Notes under the pieces: model-generated | Told to the model about the DNA's origin: nothing | Seen by the model: only the letters and a program-made list of their open reading frames with translations | The model's database searches: none | DNA from: Sphingomonas sp. PL-96 | Lineage (GTDB): Bacteria > Pseudomonadota > Alphaproteobacteria > Sphingomonadales > Sphingomonadaceae | NCBI RefSeq assembly: GCF_020707215.1 | Contig: NZ_JAJFET010000007.1 | Location: 150,069-214,068, forward strand | Direction: 5' to 3' | DNA length: 64,000 bases | Shown: positions 24,759-34,082 of the stretch, in pieces | Layout of the letters: each line of letters starts with the position of its first letter | Numbering within the stretch: position 1 is the first letter of the stretch | Translations under genes and position numbers: made by a program

Positions 24759-26524
24759 GCTGCCTCGCGGATGACCTGGAGAAAGGCGTCGCCATACGCC
24801 TCCAGCTTGCGCGCGCCAACGCCGGTGATGCGGCCGAGCGCCTGAAGGTTCGACGGGCGCATGGTCGCCATGTCGCGCAGGACGGAGTCGTGGAAGATCA
24901 CATAGGGCGGCACCGACGCCTCTTCGGCAAGCTCGCGGCGGCGGCGGCGCAGCGCTTCGAACAGCGGGTTGCCGATCGGATTGGGGGTAGCGCCGGCCGC
25001 GCCGCGGCGGCGGCGGTCGCGCTTGGGCGGGAGCACGAGCTTGAGCGTCGCCTCACCCTTCAAGAGCCCGCGCGCGCCGGGGCCGAACTCCAGCCCGCCG
25101 TGCGGATTGGCGCGGACCGCGTCGCGCAGCAGCAGGGCGCGGGCGACGGGTTTGAGGAGATGCGCTTCCTCCGCCTCGACGATGCCCCACACCGACAGCG
25201 ACTCATGCCCGTTGGTCATGCTGCGCTCGGTCGACTGGCCCTGCAGCACCTGCTCGATATAGCCGACGCCGAACATCTGGCCGGTGCGGAACACGGCCGA
25301 GAGGAACTTGCGCGCCGTTTCGGTCGCATCGACGGCGGCGGGCGGGTTGAGGCAGTTGTCGCAATTGCCGCAGGTGTCGGGCGGCGTCTCGCCGAAATGG
25401 GCGAGCAGGATCGCGCGGCGGCAGCCGGCGGTCTCGACCAGCGCGCCGAGCGCGTTCAGGCGCGCGCGTTCGCCGGGCTGGCGCTCCGCCTCGACCTCAC
25501 CGATGCGCTGGCGGGCACGAGCGAAGTCGTCGGCGCCCCAGAACAGGTGGGCGACCGCCGGGTCGCCGTCGCGGCCGGCGCGGCCGGTTTCCTGGTAATA
25601 GCCCTCGATCGACTTGGGCAGCCCCGCGTGGGCCACGAAGCGGACGTCGGGCTTGTCGATGCCCATGCCGAAAGCGACGGTGGCGACCATCACCATGTCC
25701 TCGCTCGCGACGAAATCGGCCTGGTTGCGCTGGCGCACGGCAGGGTCGAGGCCGGCGTGATAGGCGCGGACCTCGCGTTTGGGGGTCGAGAGTGCTGCGG
25801 CCAGCCGCTCGGTCGCGGCGCGGGTGGGGGCGTAGACGATGCCGGGGCCGGGGTGCTCGGCGAGGATGTCGGCGATCTGGCGCGTGGTGTTGTCACGCGG
25901 AGTGATCGCATAGCGGATGTTGGGCCGGTCGAAGCCGGCGACGATCATGCCCTCTTCGGGAATGCCCAGCTGCTCGAGGATGTCGGCGCGGGTGTGGGCG
26001 TCGGCGGTGGCGGTGAGCGCCAGCCGCGGCACGTCCGGGAACTGGTCGAACAGCGGGCGCAGCAGGCGATAGTCGGGGCGAAAGTCATGGCCCCATTCGC
26101 TGACGCAATGCGCCTCGTCGATCGCGAACAGGCTGAGCGGTGCCTGGCCGAGGAGGTCGCGGAAATGGCCGCTGGAGGCGCGTTCGGGCGCCACATAGAG
26201 CAGGTCGAGTTCGCCGGCGCGGAAGCGGGCGATCGTCTCCTGGCGGTTCTCGTCGACGGACGTCAGCGTGCCGGCGCGGATGCCGACGGCGGTGGCGGCG
26301 CGCAGCTGGTCGTGCATCAGCGCGATCAAGGGCGAGATGACCACGCAGGTGCCGTCGAGCACCACGGAAGGCAACTGGTAGGTGAGCGACTTGCCGGCGC
26401 CGGTGGGCATGACGGCGAGGGTGCGCTGGCCGGCGAGCACCCGCTCTACCACCTGGCCCTGGACACCGCGGAAGCCGGGAAAGCCGAAGGTGGATTGCAG
26501 GACGGACACGGGATCGGCGGGCAT
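24755..26524 (-). CDS. recQ: ATP-dependent DNA helicase RecQ
   Basis: A 589-residue 3'-5' helicase. Motif I is MPTGAGKS, motif II FAIDEAHCVSEWGHDFRPDY, motif VI YYQETGRAGRDG; the RecQ-C zinc site is the run of Cys in CRRAILLAHF...CGNCDNCLNP, followed by the winged helix and an HRDC domain (SVPPYVIFHDSVLRDMA). All parts of a full RecQ are present. It may be co-transcribed with the ligase gene upstream, though a repeat-filled gap of 160 bases lies between. Confidence 0.95.
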   Translation of the reverse strand: MPADPVSVLQSTFGFPGFRGVQGQVVERVLAGQRTLAVMPTGAGKSLTYQLPSVVLDGTCVVISPLIALMHDQLRAATAVGIRAGTLTSVDENRQETIARFRAGELDLLYVAPERASSGHFRDLLGQAPLSLFAIDEAHCVSEWGHDFRPDYRLLRPLFDQFPDVPRLALTATADAHTRADILEQLGIPEEGMIVAGFDRPNIRYAITPRDNTTRQIADILAEHPGPGIVYAPTRAATERLAAALSTPKREVRAYHAGLDPAVRQRNQADFVASEDMVMVATVAFGMGIDKPDVRFVAHAGLPKSIEGYYQETGRAGRDGDPAVAHLFWGADDFARARQRIGEVEAERQPGERARLNALGALVETAGCRRAILLAHFGETPPDTCGNCDNCLNPPAAVDATETARKFLSAVFRTGQMFGVGYIEQVLQGQSTERSMTNGHESLSVWGIVEAEEAHLLKPVARALLLRDAVRANPHGGLEFGPGARGLLKGEATLKLVLPPKRDRRRRGAAGATPNPIGNPLFEALRRRRRELAEEASVPPYVIFHDSVLRDMATMRPSNLQALGRITGVGARKLEAYGDAFLQVIREAA

Positions 26525-26585
26525 GGGGGCGCTGTAGCGGCCGCGGTCGGGGCATGTCGAGGTTTGGGGTGGGCTGAGACCCCGT

Positions 26586-26660
26586 GCTCCTGCGCAGGCA
26601 GGAGCCCAGGGTTACTCAGCGAGGCGCTACTTGGCTCTGGGCTCCTGCCTGCGCAGGAGC
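26586..26660. repeat. Two R2 palindromes in inverted arrangement
   Basis: GCTCCTGC-gcag-GCAGGAGC (26586-26605) and GCTCCTGC-ctgc-GCAGGAGC (26641-26660), with inner flanks CCCAGG and CTGGG that pair with each other. The 75 bases can form one long stem. They lie between recQ and the ligase gene, both on the minus strand. Confidence 0.78.
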
Positions 26661-26686
26661 ATGAGGAGGGTTTGCGAGGCGTTCCC

Positions 26687-27712
26687 TTACCCTCCGCCGA
26701 TCGCCGCCTCCACCACCGCCGGGCGGGCTTCTTCCTCCAGCTGGGCGAAGGTACACTGGCCGGGCGCCTTGTCGGGACGCCAGCGCAGCAGCGCGGTGCC
26801 GTGGCGGAAGCGGCGGTCGGTGACCTGGTCGTAGCGCACTTCCACCACCAGTTCGGGGCGCAGTGGCTGCCATTGCGCGGAACGCTCGGTCGACCAGCGG
26901 CTGGGGCCGCCGGGCGCGTCACCGGTGAAGCCGGGCGCCTCGACGAGCGCCTCCAGCCGTGCGGTAAGCTCGGCGCGCTCGGCCGCCGGGAGGCCGCTGG
27001 TGAAGCCGACATGGTGGAGCAGACCGGCGTCGTCATAGAGGCCGAGCAGCAGCGAGCCGACTTCCGGCCGCCCGCTTGCATAGCGGAAGCCGCCGACCAC
27101 GCAGTCGGCGGTGCGCATGCGCTTGACCTTCACCATCGCGCGCTCGCCGGGGCGATAGGGTTCGGCGAGCGGCTTGGCGACGACGCCGTCGAGCGCGGCA
27201 CCGGTGCCGCCGAGCCAGCGACGTGCCACCTGCGGGTCTTCGGTGGTTGGCGAGAGGCGCAGCGATTGCGAACGGTGCCGGGCGTGGAAGCGCTCCAGCG
27301 CGGCGCGGCGTTCCGACAGCGGGCGATCCGCCAGCGTCTCACCCTCGGCAGCGAGGCAGTCGAACAGCATCAGCCGGGCAGGGGTCTCCACTGACAAACG
27401 GCGGATGCGGCTTTCTGCCGGGTGGAGGCGCATCTGGAGCGCGCCGAACGACAGCGTCGTGCCGACCGGGATCAGCAGTTCTCCATCGAGCACGAAATCG
27501 CCGGGAAGTGCGGCGAGCATGGTGGCCACTTCGGGGAAGTAGCGGGCGAGCGGCTTGCCGGACTTGGACCAGAGCAGCACGGTGTCGCCCTGCTTGACGG
27601 CCAGGCAGCGGAAGCCGTCCCATTTGGGTTCGAACTGCCAGCCGGCGCCCTCCGGCAGTTCAGCGGCGAGCCTGGCTTCCATCGGTTCGAGCGGAGCGGA
27701 ATCGGCAGTCAT
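26687..27712 (-). CDS. ATP-dependent DNA ligase (LigC type)
   Basis: A 341-residue ATP-dependent ligase of the LigC/LigD ligase-domain kind, linked to end joining or base-excision repair. The adenylated lysine is K30 in WQFEPKWDGFR; FVLDGELLIP (motif III), ALDGVVAKPL (motif IV) and MVKVKR (motif V) follow, then an OB fold. No polymerase or phosphoesterase domain is fused and no ku gene is in the window. It is divergent from the S41 peptidase gene. Confidence 0.93.
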   Translation of the reverse strand: MTADSAPLEPMEARLAAELPEGAGWQFEPKWDGFRCLAVKQGDTVLLWSKSGKPLARYFPEVATMLAALPGDFVLDGELLIPVGTTLSFGALQMRLHPAESRIRRLSVETPARLMLFDCLAAEGETLADRPLSERRAALERFHARHRSQSLRLSPTTEDPQVARRWLGGTGAALDGVVAKPLAEPYRPGERAMVKVKRMRTADCVVGGFRYASGRPEVGSLLLGLYDDAGLLHHVGFTSGLPAAERAELTARLEALVEAPGFTGDAPGGPSRWSTERSAQWQPLRPELVVEVRYDQVTDRRFRHGTALLRWRPDKAPGQCTFAQLEEEARPAVVEAAIGGG

Positions 27713-27830
27713 GGCGGATCAACGCAAGACCGCGACTTGAGAGCCCGGCTATTCGTGCAAGTCGCGACAAGAAAACGGCTGGTGCCCTGCCAATTCCCCG
27801 ATAGACTGTTGGGAAAAGAGGGGATTTTTC

Positions 27831-29285
27831 ATGAAGCAGATGCGGTTCGGTGCAGTCCTGAGCGCGCTGGCGCTGTTGTCTGCATGCGGTGGCGGCGGGG
27901 GTGACTCGGGCCGCGGCGTGGTCGCCGCCCCGACCCCCACGCCGACGCCGACTCCCACCCAGACCGCGGGCTGCTCGCTGCGCGAGCGTCAGGACTGGGC
28001 GGCGGCGCAGCTCAACGAATGGTATCTGTTCCCCGAAACGCTGCCGGCGAGCCTGGATCCGGCGCCCTATGCGAGCGTCGATGCCTATGTCGACGCGCTG
28101 ACCGCCAATGCGCGGGCGCAGGGGCGCGACCGGTACTTCACCTATCGCACCTCGATCGCCGAGGAGAACGCCTATTATGAGGCGGGGTCCAGCGCCGGCT
28201 ATGGCTTCCGCCTGGGGCTGACGGACGACAACCGGCTGTTCGTGACCGAGGCGTTCGAAGGGGCACCGGCGCTTGCCGCCGGGATCGACCGCGGCACCGA
28301 GATCGTGGCGCTGGGCGCCAGCGCGGGCAGCCTGCAAACGGTGGCGAGCCTCATGAGCTCGGGCACCACCGACGCGCTGAACGCGGCGCTGGGCGACAGC
28401 GCGGTTGGCACCACGCGGGTGATGCAGATCCGCGACACGGCGGGCACGCGCAACGTGACGGTGGCGATGGCCGACTTTGCGCTGCAGCCGGTGTCGGACC
28501 GCTATGGCGCCAAGATCCTGGAGGATGGCGGCAGGCGCGTCGGCTACCTCAACCTGCGCACCTTTATCGGCACCGCCGACCCGCAGCTGCGTGCAGCCTT
28601 TGCGAGCTTCCGCGCACAGGGGATCACCGACCTGGTGGTGGACCTGCGCTACAACGGCGGCGGGCTGATCAGCATCGCCGAGCTGATGGGCGACCTGATG
28701 GGCGCCAATCGCCAGACGAGCGAGGTGTTCACCAGGATCACCTTCCGCCCGTCCAAGGCGGAGAACAACGAGTCCAGCACCTTCACGCCACAACCCGAAT
28801 CGGTCGCGCCGACCCGTGTCGCCTTTATCGGCACCGGCGGCACGGCGTCCGCCAGCGAGATGGTGATCAACGGCTTTGTGCCGTACCTCGGCACCAACAT
28901 GGCGCTGGTGGGGAGCAACACCTATGGCAAGCCGGTGGGCCAGATCGCGCTCGACAAGACCGCCTGCGACGACCGGCTGCGGGTGATCGCGCTGGCCGTG
29001 CAGAATGCGGCCGGCAACGCGGACTATTACAACGGCCTCGCCAGCACGGTGCCGAACAGCTGCCAGGCCTATGACGACATCAGCTACCCGCTGGGCGATC
29101 CGCGCGAGGCTTCGGTGCGCCAGGCGCTGGACTTCCTGGCCGGGCGCAGCTGCTCGCCGATCACCGGCATGGCCGCGACCGCCAGCGCTGCGCGATCGGT
29201 AGGGCTCGGCCGTCCGCCCGAACGCCAGCTGCTGACGCCGCAGCGGCCGACGCCTGCCCAGCGTGAGGTGCCGGGGCTCTTCTGA
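27831..29285 (+). CDS. S41 family peptidase, lipoprotein
   Basis: A 484-residue serine peptidase of the C-terminal-processing (S41) family, sent to the envelope by a lipoprotein signal: lipobox LLSACGG with C19 or so, then a TP-rich linker. A PDZ-like part is at about residues 110-215. The catalytic Ser342 lies in GTASASEMVI and the Lys367 in NTYGKPVG; LVVDLRYNGGG is also a hallmark. AGAGGGGA precedes the ATG. The last 50 residues are a Pro/Arg-rich tail. Confidence 0.93.
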   Translation: MKQMRFGAVLSALALLSACGGGGGDSGRGVVAAPTPTPTPTPTQTAGCSLRERQDWAAAQLNEWYLFPETLPASLDPAPYASVDAYVDALTANARAQGRDRYFTYRTSIAEENAYYEAGSSAGYGFRLGLTDDNRLFVTEAFEGAPALAAGIDRGTEIVALGASAGSLQTVASLMSSGTTDALNAALGDSAVGTTRVMQIRDTAGTRNVTVAMADFALQPVSDRYGAKILEDGGRRVGYLNLRTFIGTADPQLRAAFASFRAQGITDLVVDLRYNGGGLISIAELMGDLMGANRQTSEVFTRITFRPSKAENNESSTFTPQPESVAPTRVAFIGTGGTASASEMVINGFVPYLGTNMALVGSNTYGKPVGQIALDKTACDDRLRVIALAVQNAAGNADYYNGLASTVPNSCQAYDDISYPLGDPREASVRQALDFLAGRSCSPITGMAATASAARSVGLGRPPERQLLTPQRPTPAQREVPGLF

Positions 29286-29364
29286 GCCCCGCGCGAGCGC
29301 ATGAGGCCTCGTGTCCGTCGCCTTCGCCAAGGCAGCGGACGCAGTGCCCAAAGCTGATCGAGAA

Positions 29365-29441
<77 letters not shown>

Positions 29442-29557
29442 CGGCCGGTGGATGCGCCTAGCAAAGCGCGCGCGCCGACGCCAGCCGTTTTCGCCGCCGA
29501 CCTCGTCCGCACGCATCATCGCTTGGCCTGCGCCGCGAACGCGCGTACACTGCTCGC

Positions 29558-31553
<1,996 letters not shown>

Positions 31554-31570
31554 TTTGCAGCTATTAACCT

Positions 31571-31610
31571 CCGTCACGGGGTTACTTCTGGTTTCAATTC
31601 CCCGTGACGG
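31571..31610. repeat. Perfect 11-bp inverted repeat after thiC
   Basis: CCGTCACGGGG (31571-31581) and CCCCGTGACGG (31600-31610) with an AT-rich 18-base spacer. It lies 18 bases after the thiC stop and 48 bases before the DUF4160 start. It could be a thiC terminator (no T-run) or an operator for the two-gene unit that follows. Confidence 0.65.
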
Positions 31611-31657
31611 AAGCCACTCTCGCGGCAATGTTCAGGCATCGAATGAAAGGATCATCG

Positions 31658-31891
31658 ATGCCGACCATTCTCCGGATCGAGGGCTGCCGCTCCTATTTCT
31701 TCAGCCACGAACCGAATGAGCCGCCCCACGTCCATGTCGACCGGGGTGGGGCCACTCTCAAAGCGTGGCTGGATCCGATCGAACTCGCACGCAACCGCGG
31801 CTTCCGACCGCCCGAGATCAATGCCATATTGCGTCTGGTCGCAGACCACCGGGCGGTGCTGCTGGAGGCATGGCATGAACATTTCGGCTAA
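31658..31891 (+). CDS. DUF4160 domain protein
   Basis: A 77-residue DUF4160 protein: RIEGCRSYFFSHEPNEPPHVHVDRG and FRPPEINAILRLVADHRAVLLEAWHEHF are the family's two halves. ATG 31658 has GAAAGGA 8 bases upstream; the frame is open further up but without conserved sequence. DUF4160 genes are very often followed by a DUF2442 gene, as here, and the pair is suspected to be a toxin-antitoxin-like unit; the roles are not proven. Confidence 0.85.
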   Translation: MPTILRIEGCRSYFFSHEPNEPPHVHVDRGGATLKAWLDPIELARNRGFRPPEINAILRLVADHRAVLLEAWHEHFG

Positions 31892-32135
31892 GATCGCGGA
31901 TGAGCGCGTGCAGGATGTGCGCTGTGACGACTCCACTCTCACGGTCGACCTGATCGACGGCCGCACCATTTCGGTGCCGCTCGCCTGGTACCCCCGCCTC
32001 CTCCACGCCACCCCGGAGCAGCGCACCATCTGGGAGCCATGCGCTGGCGGCTACGGGATCCACTGGCCCGAGATCGACGAGGACCTGAGCACCGAGGGGC
32101 TGCTCAACGGCGTACCGGCGCACACCTCCGTCTAA
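31875..32135 (+). CDS. DUF2442 domain protein
   Basis: An 86-residue DUF2442 protein. TLTVDLIDGRTISVPLAWYPRLLHATPEQR and YGIHWPEIDEDLSTEGLL make the call. The start ATG 31875 lies inside the DUF4160 gene (17-base overlap), so the two are translationally coupled. The function is unknown; partner logic suggests a complex with the DUF4160 protein. Confidence 0.87.
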   Translation: MNISAKIADERVQDVRCDDSTLTVDLIDGRTISVPLAWYPRLLHATPEQRTIWEPCAGGYGIHWPEIDEDLSTEGLLNGVPAHTSV

Positions 32136-32222
32136 ACGGCGCGCCCGCCGCACAGGTACAAGGATTTTGGGGTGACCCGCGCCCCGCCCGCGCCCTAGCA
32201 TCCGCCCGCGAAAGGACAGGGA

Positions 32223-32996
32223 ATGGCGGTCATGGCCGACGGGCTCCAGGCACTCACCGAGAAGGAGAAGCAGACGCTTCGCCTGCTGCTGGAGGGGCAT
32301 GACGCCAAGTCGATGGCGCGTCACCTCGACCTGTCGGTGCACACCATCAACGAGCGGCTGCGGGACGCCCGGCGCAAGCTCTCCGTCTCCACCAGCAAGG
32401 AGGCCGCGCGCCTGCTGCGCCAGCGCGAAGCCGTCCCCCAAAGCCTGGGGGACACAAGGTTCGGGGATGCCCCGCCCGTGCCGATCGACGAGCAGTCGGG
32501 ACAGCCCAGCACCGAGCCGCCTTCACCCCCGAAAGCGGCCTGGGCCATCGGAGGACTCGTCATGATCCCGTTCCTGATCACCCTGCTCGCCCTGTCGACG
32601 CCCGGCCAGCCGCCCCAGGCCGGCACGCAGGCGCCCGACGCCCAGCCCGCCGCCGCCGCGCCCGCGACCGAGAGCGCCGTTACCCGCGCGGCGTCCGCCT
32701 TTCTTGCCCTGCTCGACGCGGGCAAGTGGCAGGAAAGCTGGGCCGCGACCGGCCAGTCGTTCCAGTCGCTCAATACGGTCGCCGCCTGGCAAGCCGCCTC
32801 CGAACAGGCGCGCGTGCCGCTTGGCCGCATGCTGTCGCGCCAGCTGCTGAGTGCAGAGGACGTCCCCGCACCGCCCAAGGGCTACCACATGGTCCGCTTC
32901 CGCACCGATTTCGAGAACAAGCGCGGCGCGACCGAAACCGTGTCGCTCGACCGCGAAGGCGAGAGCTGGAAGGTGGTGGGGGTGTATATCCAGTAG
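32223..32996 (+). CDS. Membrane-anchored LuxR-type HTH protein with DUF4019 domain
   Basis: A 257-residue protein with three parts: a LuxR-type HTH at about residues 10-68 (LTEKEKQTLRLLLEGHDAKSMARHLDLSVHTINERLRDARRKL), one transmembrane helix at ~103-122 (WAIGGLVMIPFLITLLAL), and a C-terminal DUF4019 domain from ~155 (FLALLDAGKWQESWAATGQSFQ to the end). It has no receiver domain. The DUF4019 part would lie outside the membrane, so it may pass an envelope signal straight to DNA; this is inference. AAGGA lies 7 bases before the ATG. Confidence 0.88.
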   Translation: MAVMADGLQALTEKEKQTLRLLLEGHDAKSMARHLDLSVHTINERLRDARRKLSVSTSKEAARLLRQREAVPQSLGDTRFGDAPPVPIDEQSGQPSTEPPSPPKAAWAIGGLVMIPFLITLLALSTPGQPPQAGTQAPDAQPAAAAPATESAVTRAASAFLALLDAGKWQESWAATGQSFQSLNTVAAWQAASEQARVPLGRMLSRQLLSAEDVPAPPKGYHMVRFRTDFENKRGATETVSLDREGESWKVVGVYIQ

Positions 32997-33011
32997 GCGT
33001 GGGCGCCCCGC

Positions 33012-33971
33012 CTACACCCGGCGGACGCAGCGGAAGCCGATGTGGGAGGTGGTGCTGTCGAGCGTCTGCGGGTGGCGGGCGGCCGGGCGATAGCGCTGGC
33101 AATAGTTGGCGGCGCACAGGTGGGAGCCGCCCTTTACCACCTTGCGGCCGCGGCCCAGGTCCGGGCCGGATGCCTCCATGCTTCCGCGCAGGGTTCCGCC
33201 GCGCGGGTTGCGGATGGCGCAGCAACTCGCCTTGCGCGCGCCGCCGCCGGGGGCGGGCCTGAGCGCCTTTGCGGTCGCATACCAGTCGCTTGTCCACTCC
33301 CAGACGTTGCCGATCATGTCGAACAGCGCGTGGCCGTTGGCGGGGAAGCTGCGCACCGGCGTCGTGCGATAGCCGCCGTCCGCGCGCTGGTTGGCGAAGG
33401 GGAACATGCCCTGCCAGTAGTTGGCGAGGATGGCGCCGCCGGGCGCGAGTTCGTCGCCCCAGGCATATTCGGCGCCGTCGATGCCGCCGCGTGCCGCCAA
33501 TTCCCATTCCGCCTCAGTCGGCAGCGCCTTGCCCGACCAGGCGGCATAGGCCTCGGCATCGCGGTGCGCGACATGGACCACCGGATGGTCGAGCAGCGCG
33601 TCGATGCTGCTGTCGGGGCCGGTCGGGTGGCGCCAATCGGCGCCCGCGACGAACGCCCACCAGCGGCCGTGATCGTCGAGCGGCACCGGCTGCGCGCTGC
33701 GCTGAAAGACCAGCGATCCCGGAACGGCAAGTGCGGGGTCCAGGCCCGGATAGTCGCGGGGATCGGGCGCTTCCTCGGCAAGGGTGCGGTATCCCGTGGC
33801 CTCCACAAAGGCGGCGAACTGCCGGTTGGTGACGGGCGTCTCGTCGATCCAGAAGCCGTGCACCGCCACTCGGCGGGTCGGACGCTCATCGTCGTAGAAG
33901 CGCTCCGACCCCATGGTGAAGCTGCCGCCCGGGATGAAGCGCATCGCTTCCGGATCGTTCGTCGATGACAT
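33012..33971 (-). CDS. Formylglycine-generating enzyme (sulfatase-modifying factor)
   Basis: A 319-residue SUMF1-like enzyme that oxidises the active-site Cys of sulfatases to formylglycine. MRFIPGGSFTMGSERFYDDERP opens the fold, and the active-site pair is C286 and C291 in GGSHLCAANYCQRYRPAAR. No signal peptide is seen, so it works in the cytoplasm on unfolded sulfatase before export. I chose ATG 33971 (GGAGG 5 bases upstream); the same frame runs on for 692 more codons antisense to the GH2 gene, which is a shadow. Confidence 0.93.
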   Translation of the reverse strand: MSSTNDPEAMRFIPGGSFTMGSERFYDDERPTRRVAVHGFWIDETPVTNRQFAAFVEATGYRTLAEEAPDPRDYPGLDPALAVPGSLVFQRSAQPVPLDDHGRWWAFVAGADWRHPTGPDSSIDALLDHPVVHVAHRDAEAYAAWSGKALPTEAEWELAARGGIDGAEYAWGDELAPGGAILANYWQGMFPFANQRADGGYRTTPVRSFPANGHALFDMIGNVWEWTSDWYATAKALRPAPGGGARKASCCAIRNPRGGTLRGSMEASGPDLGRGRKVVKGGSHLCAANYCQRYRPAARHPQTLDSTTSHIGFRCVRRV

Positions 33972-33990
33972 CCGCGCCTCCATGCCGGAC

Positions 33991-34007
33991 ATCATAAGAA
34001 ATATGAT
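33991..34007. promoter_or_regulatory. Palindrome in the FGE/GH2 divergent promoter region
   Basis: ATCAT-7 bases-ATGAT in the 111-base gap between two divergent genes of the sulfated-glycan locus. The half-site resembles that of the palindrome before the TonB receptor at 40847, although the spacer there is 9. It may bind a common regulator; weak evidence. Confidence 0.35.
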
Positions 34008-34082
34008 CACTCGGATCAAAGCTTGCGAGTGGCCCGGGTCCGACGCTAGCCTGCACCAAAACATACAAGGGAGAGGGGAGCG

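Noticed and set aside
27931..27962. CRISPR-like or other array in the S41 peptidase gene
   Set aside because: The short repeats are simply the Thr-Pro linker after the lipobox; no array with spacers was seen anywhere in the window.
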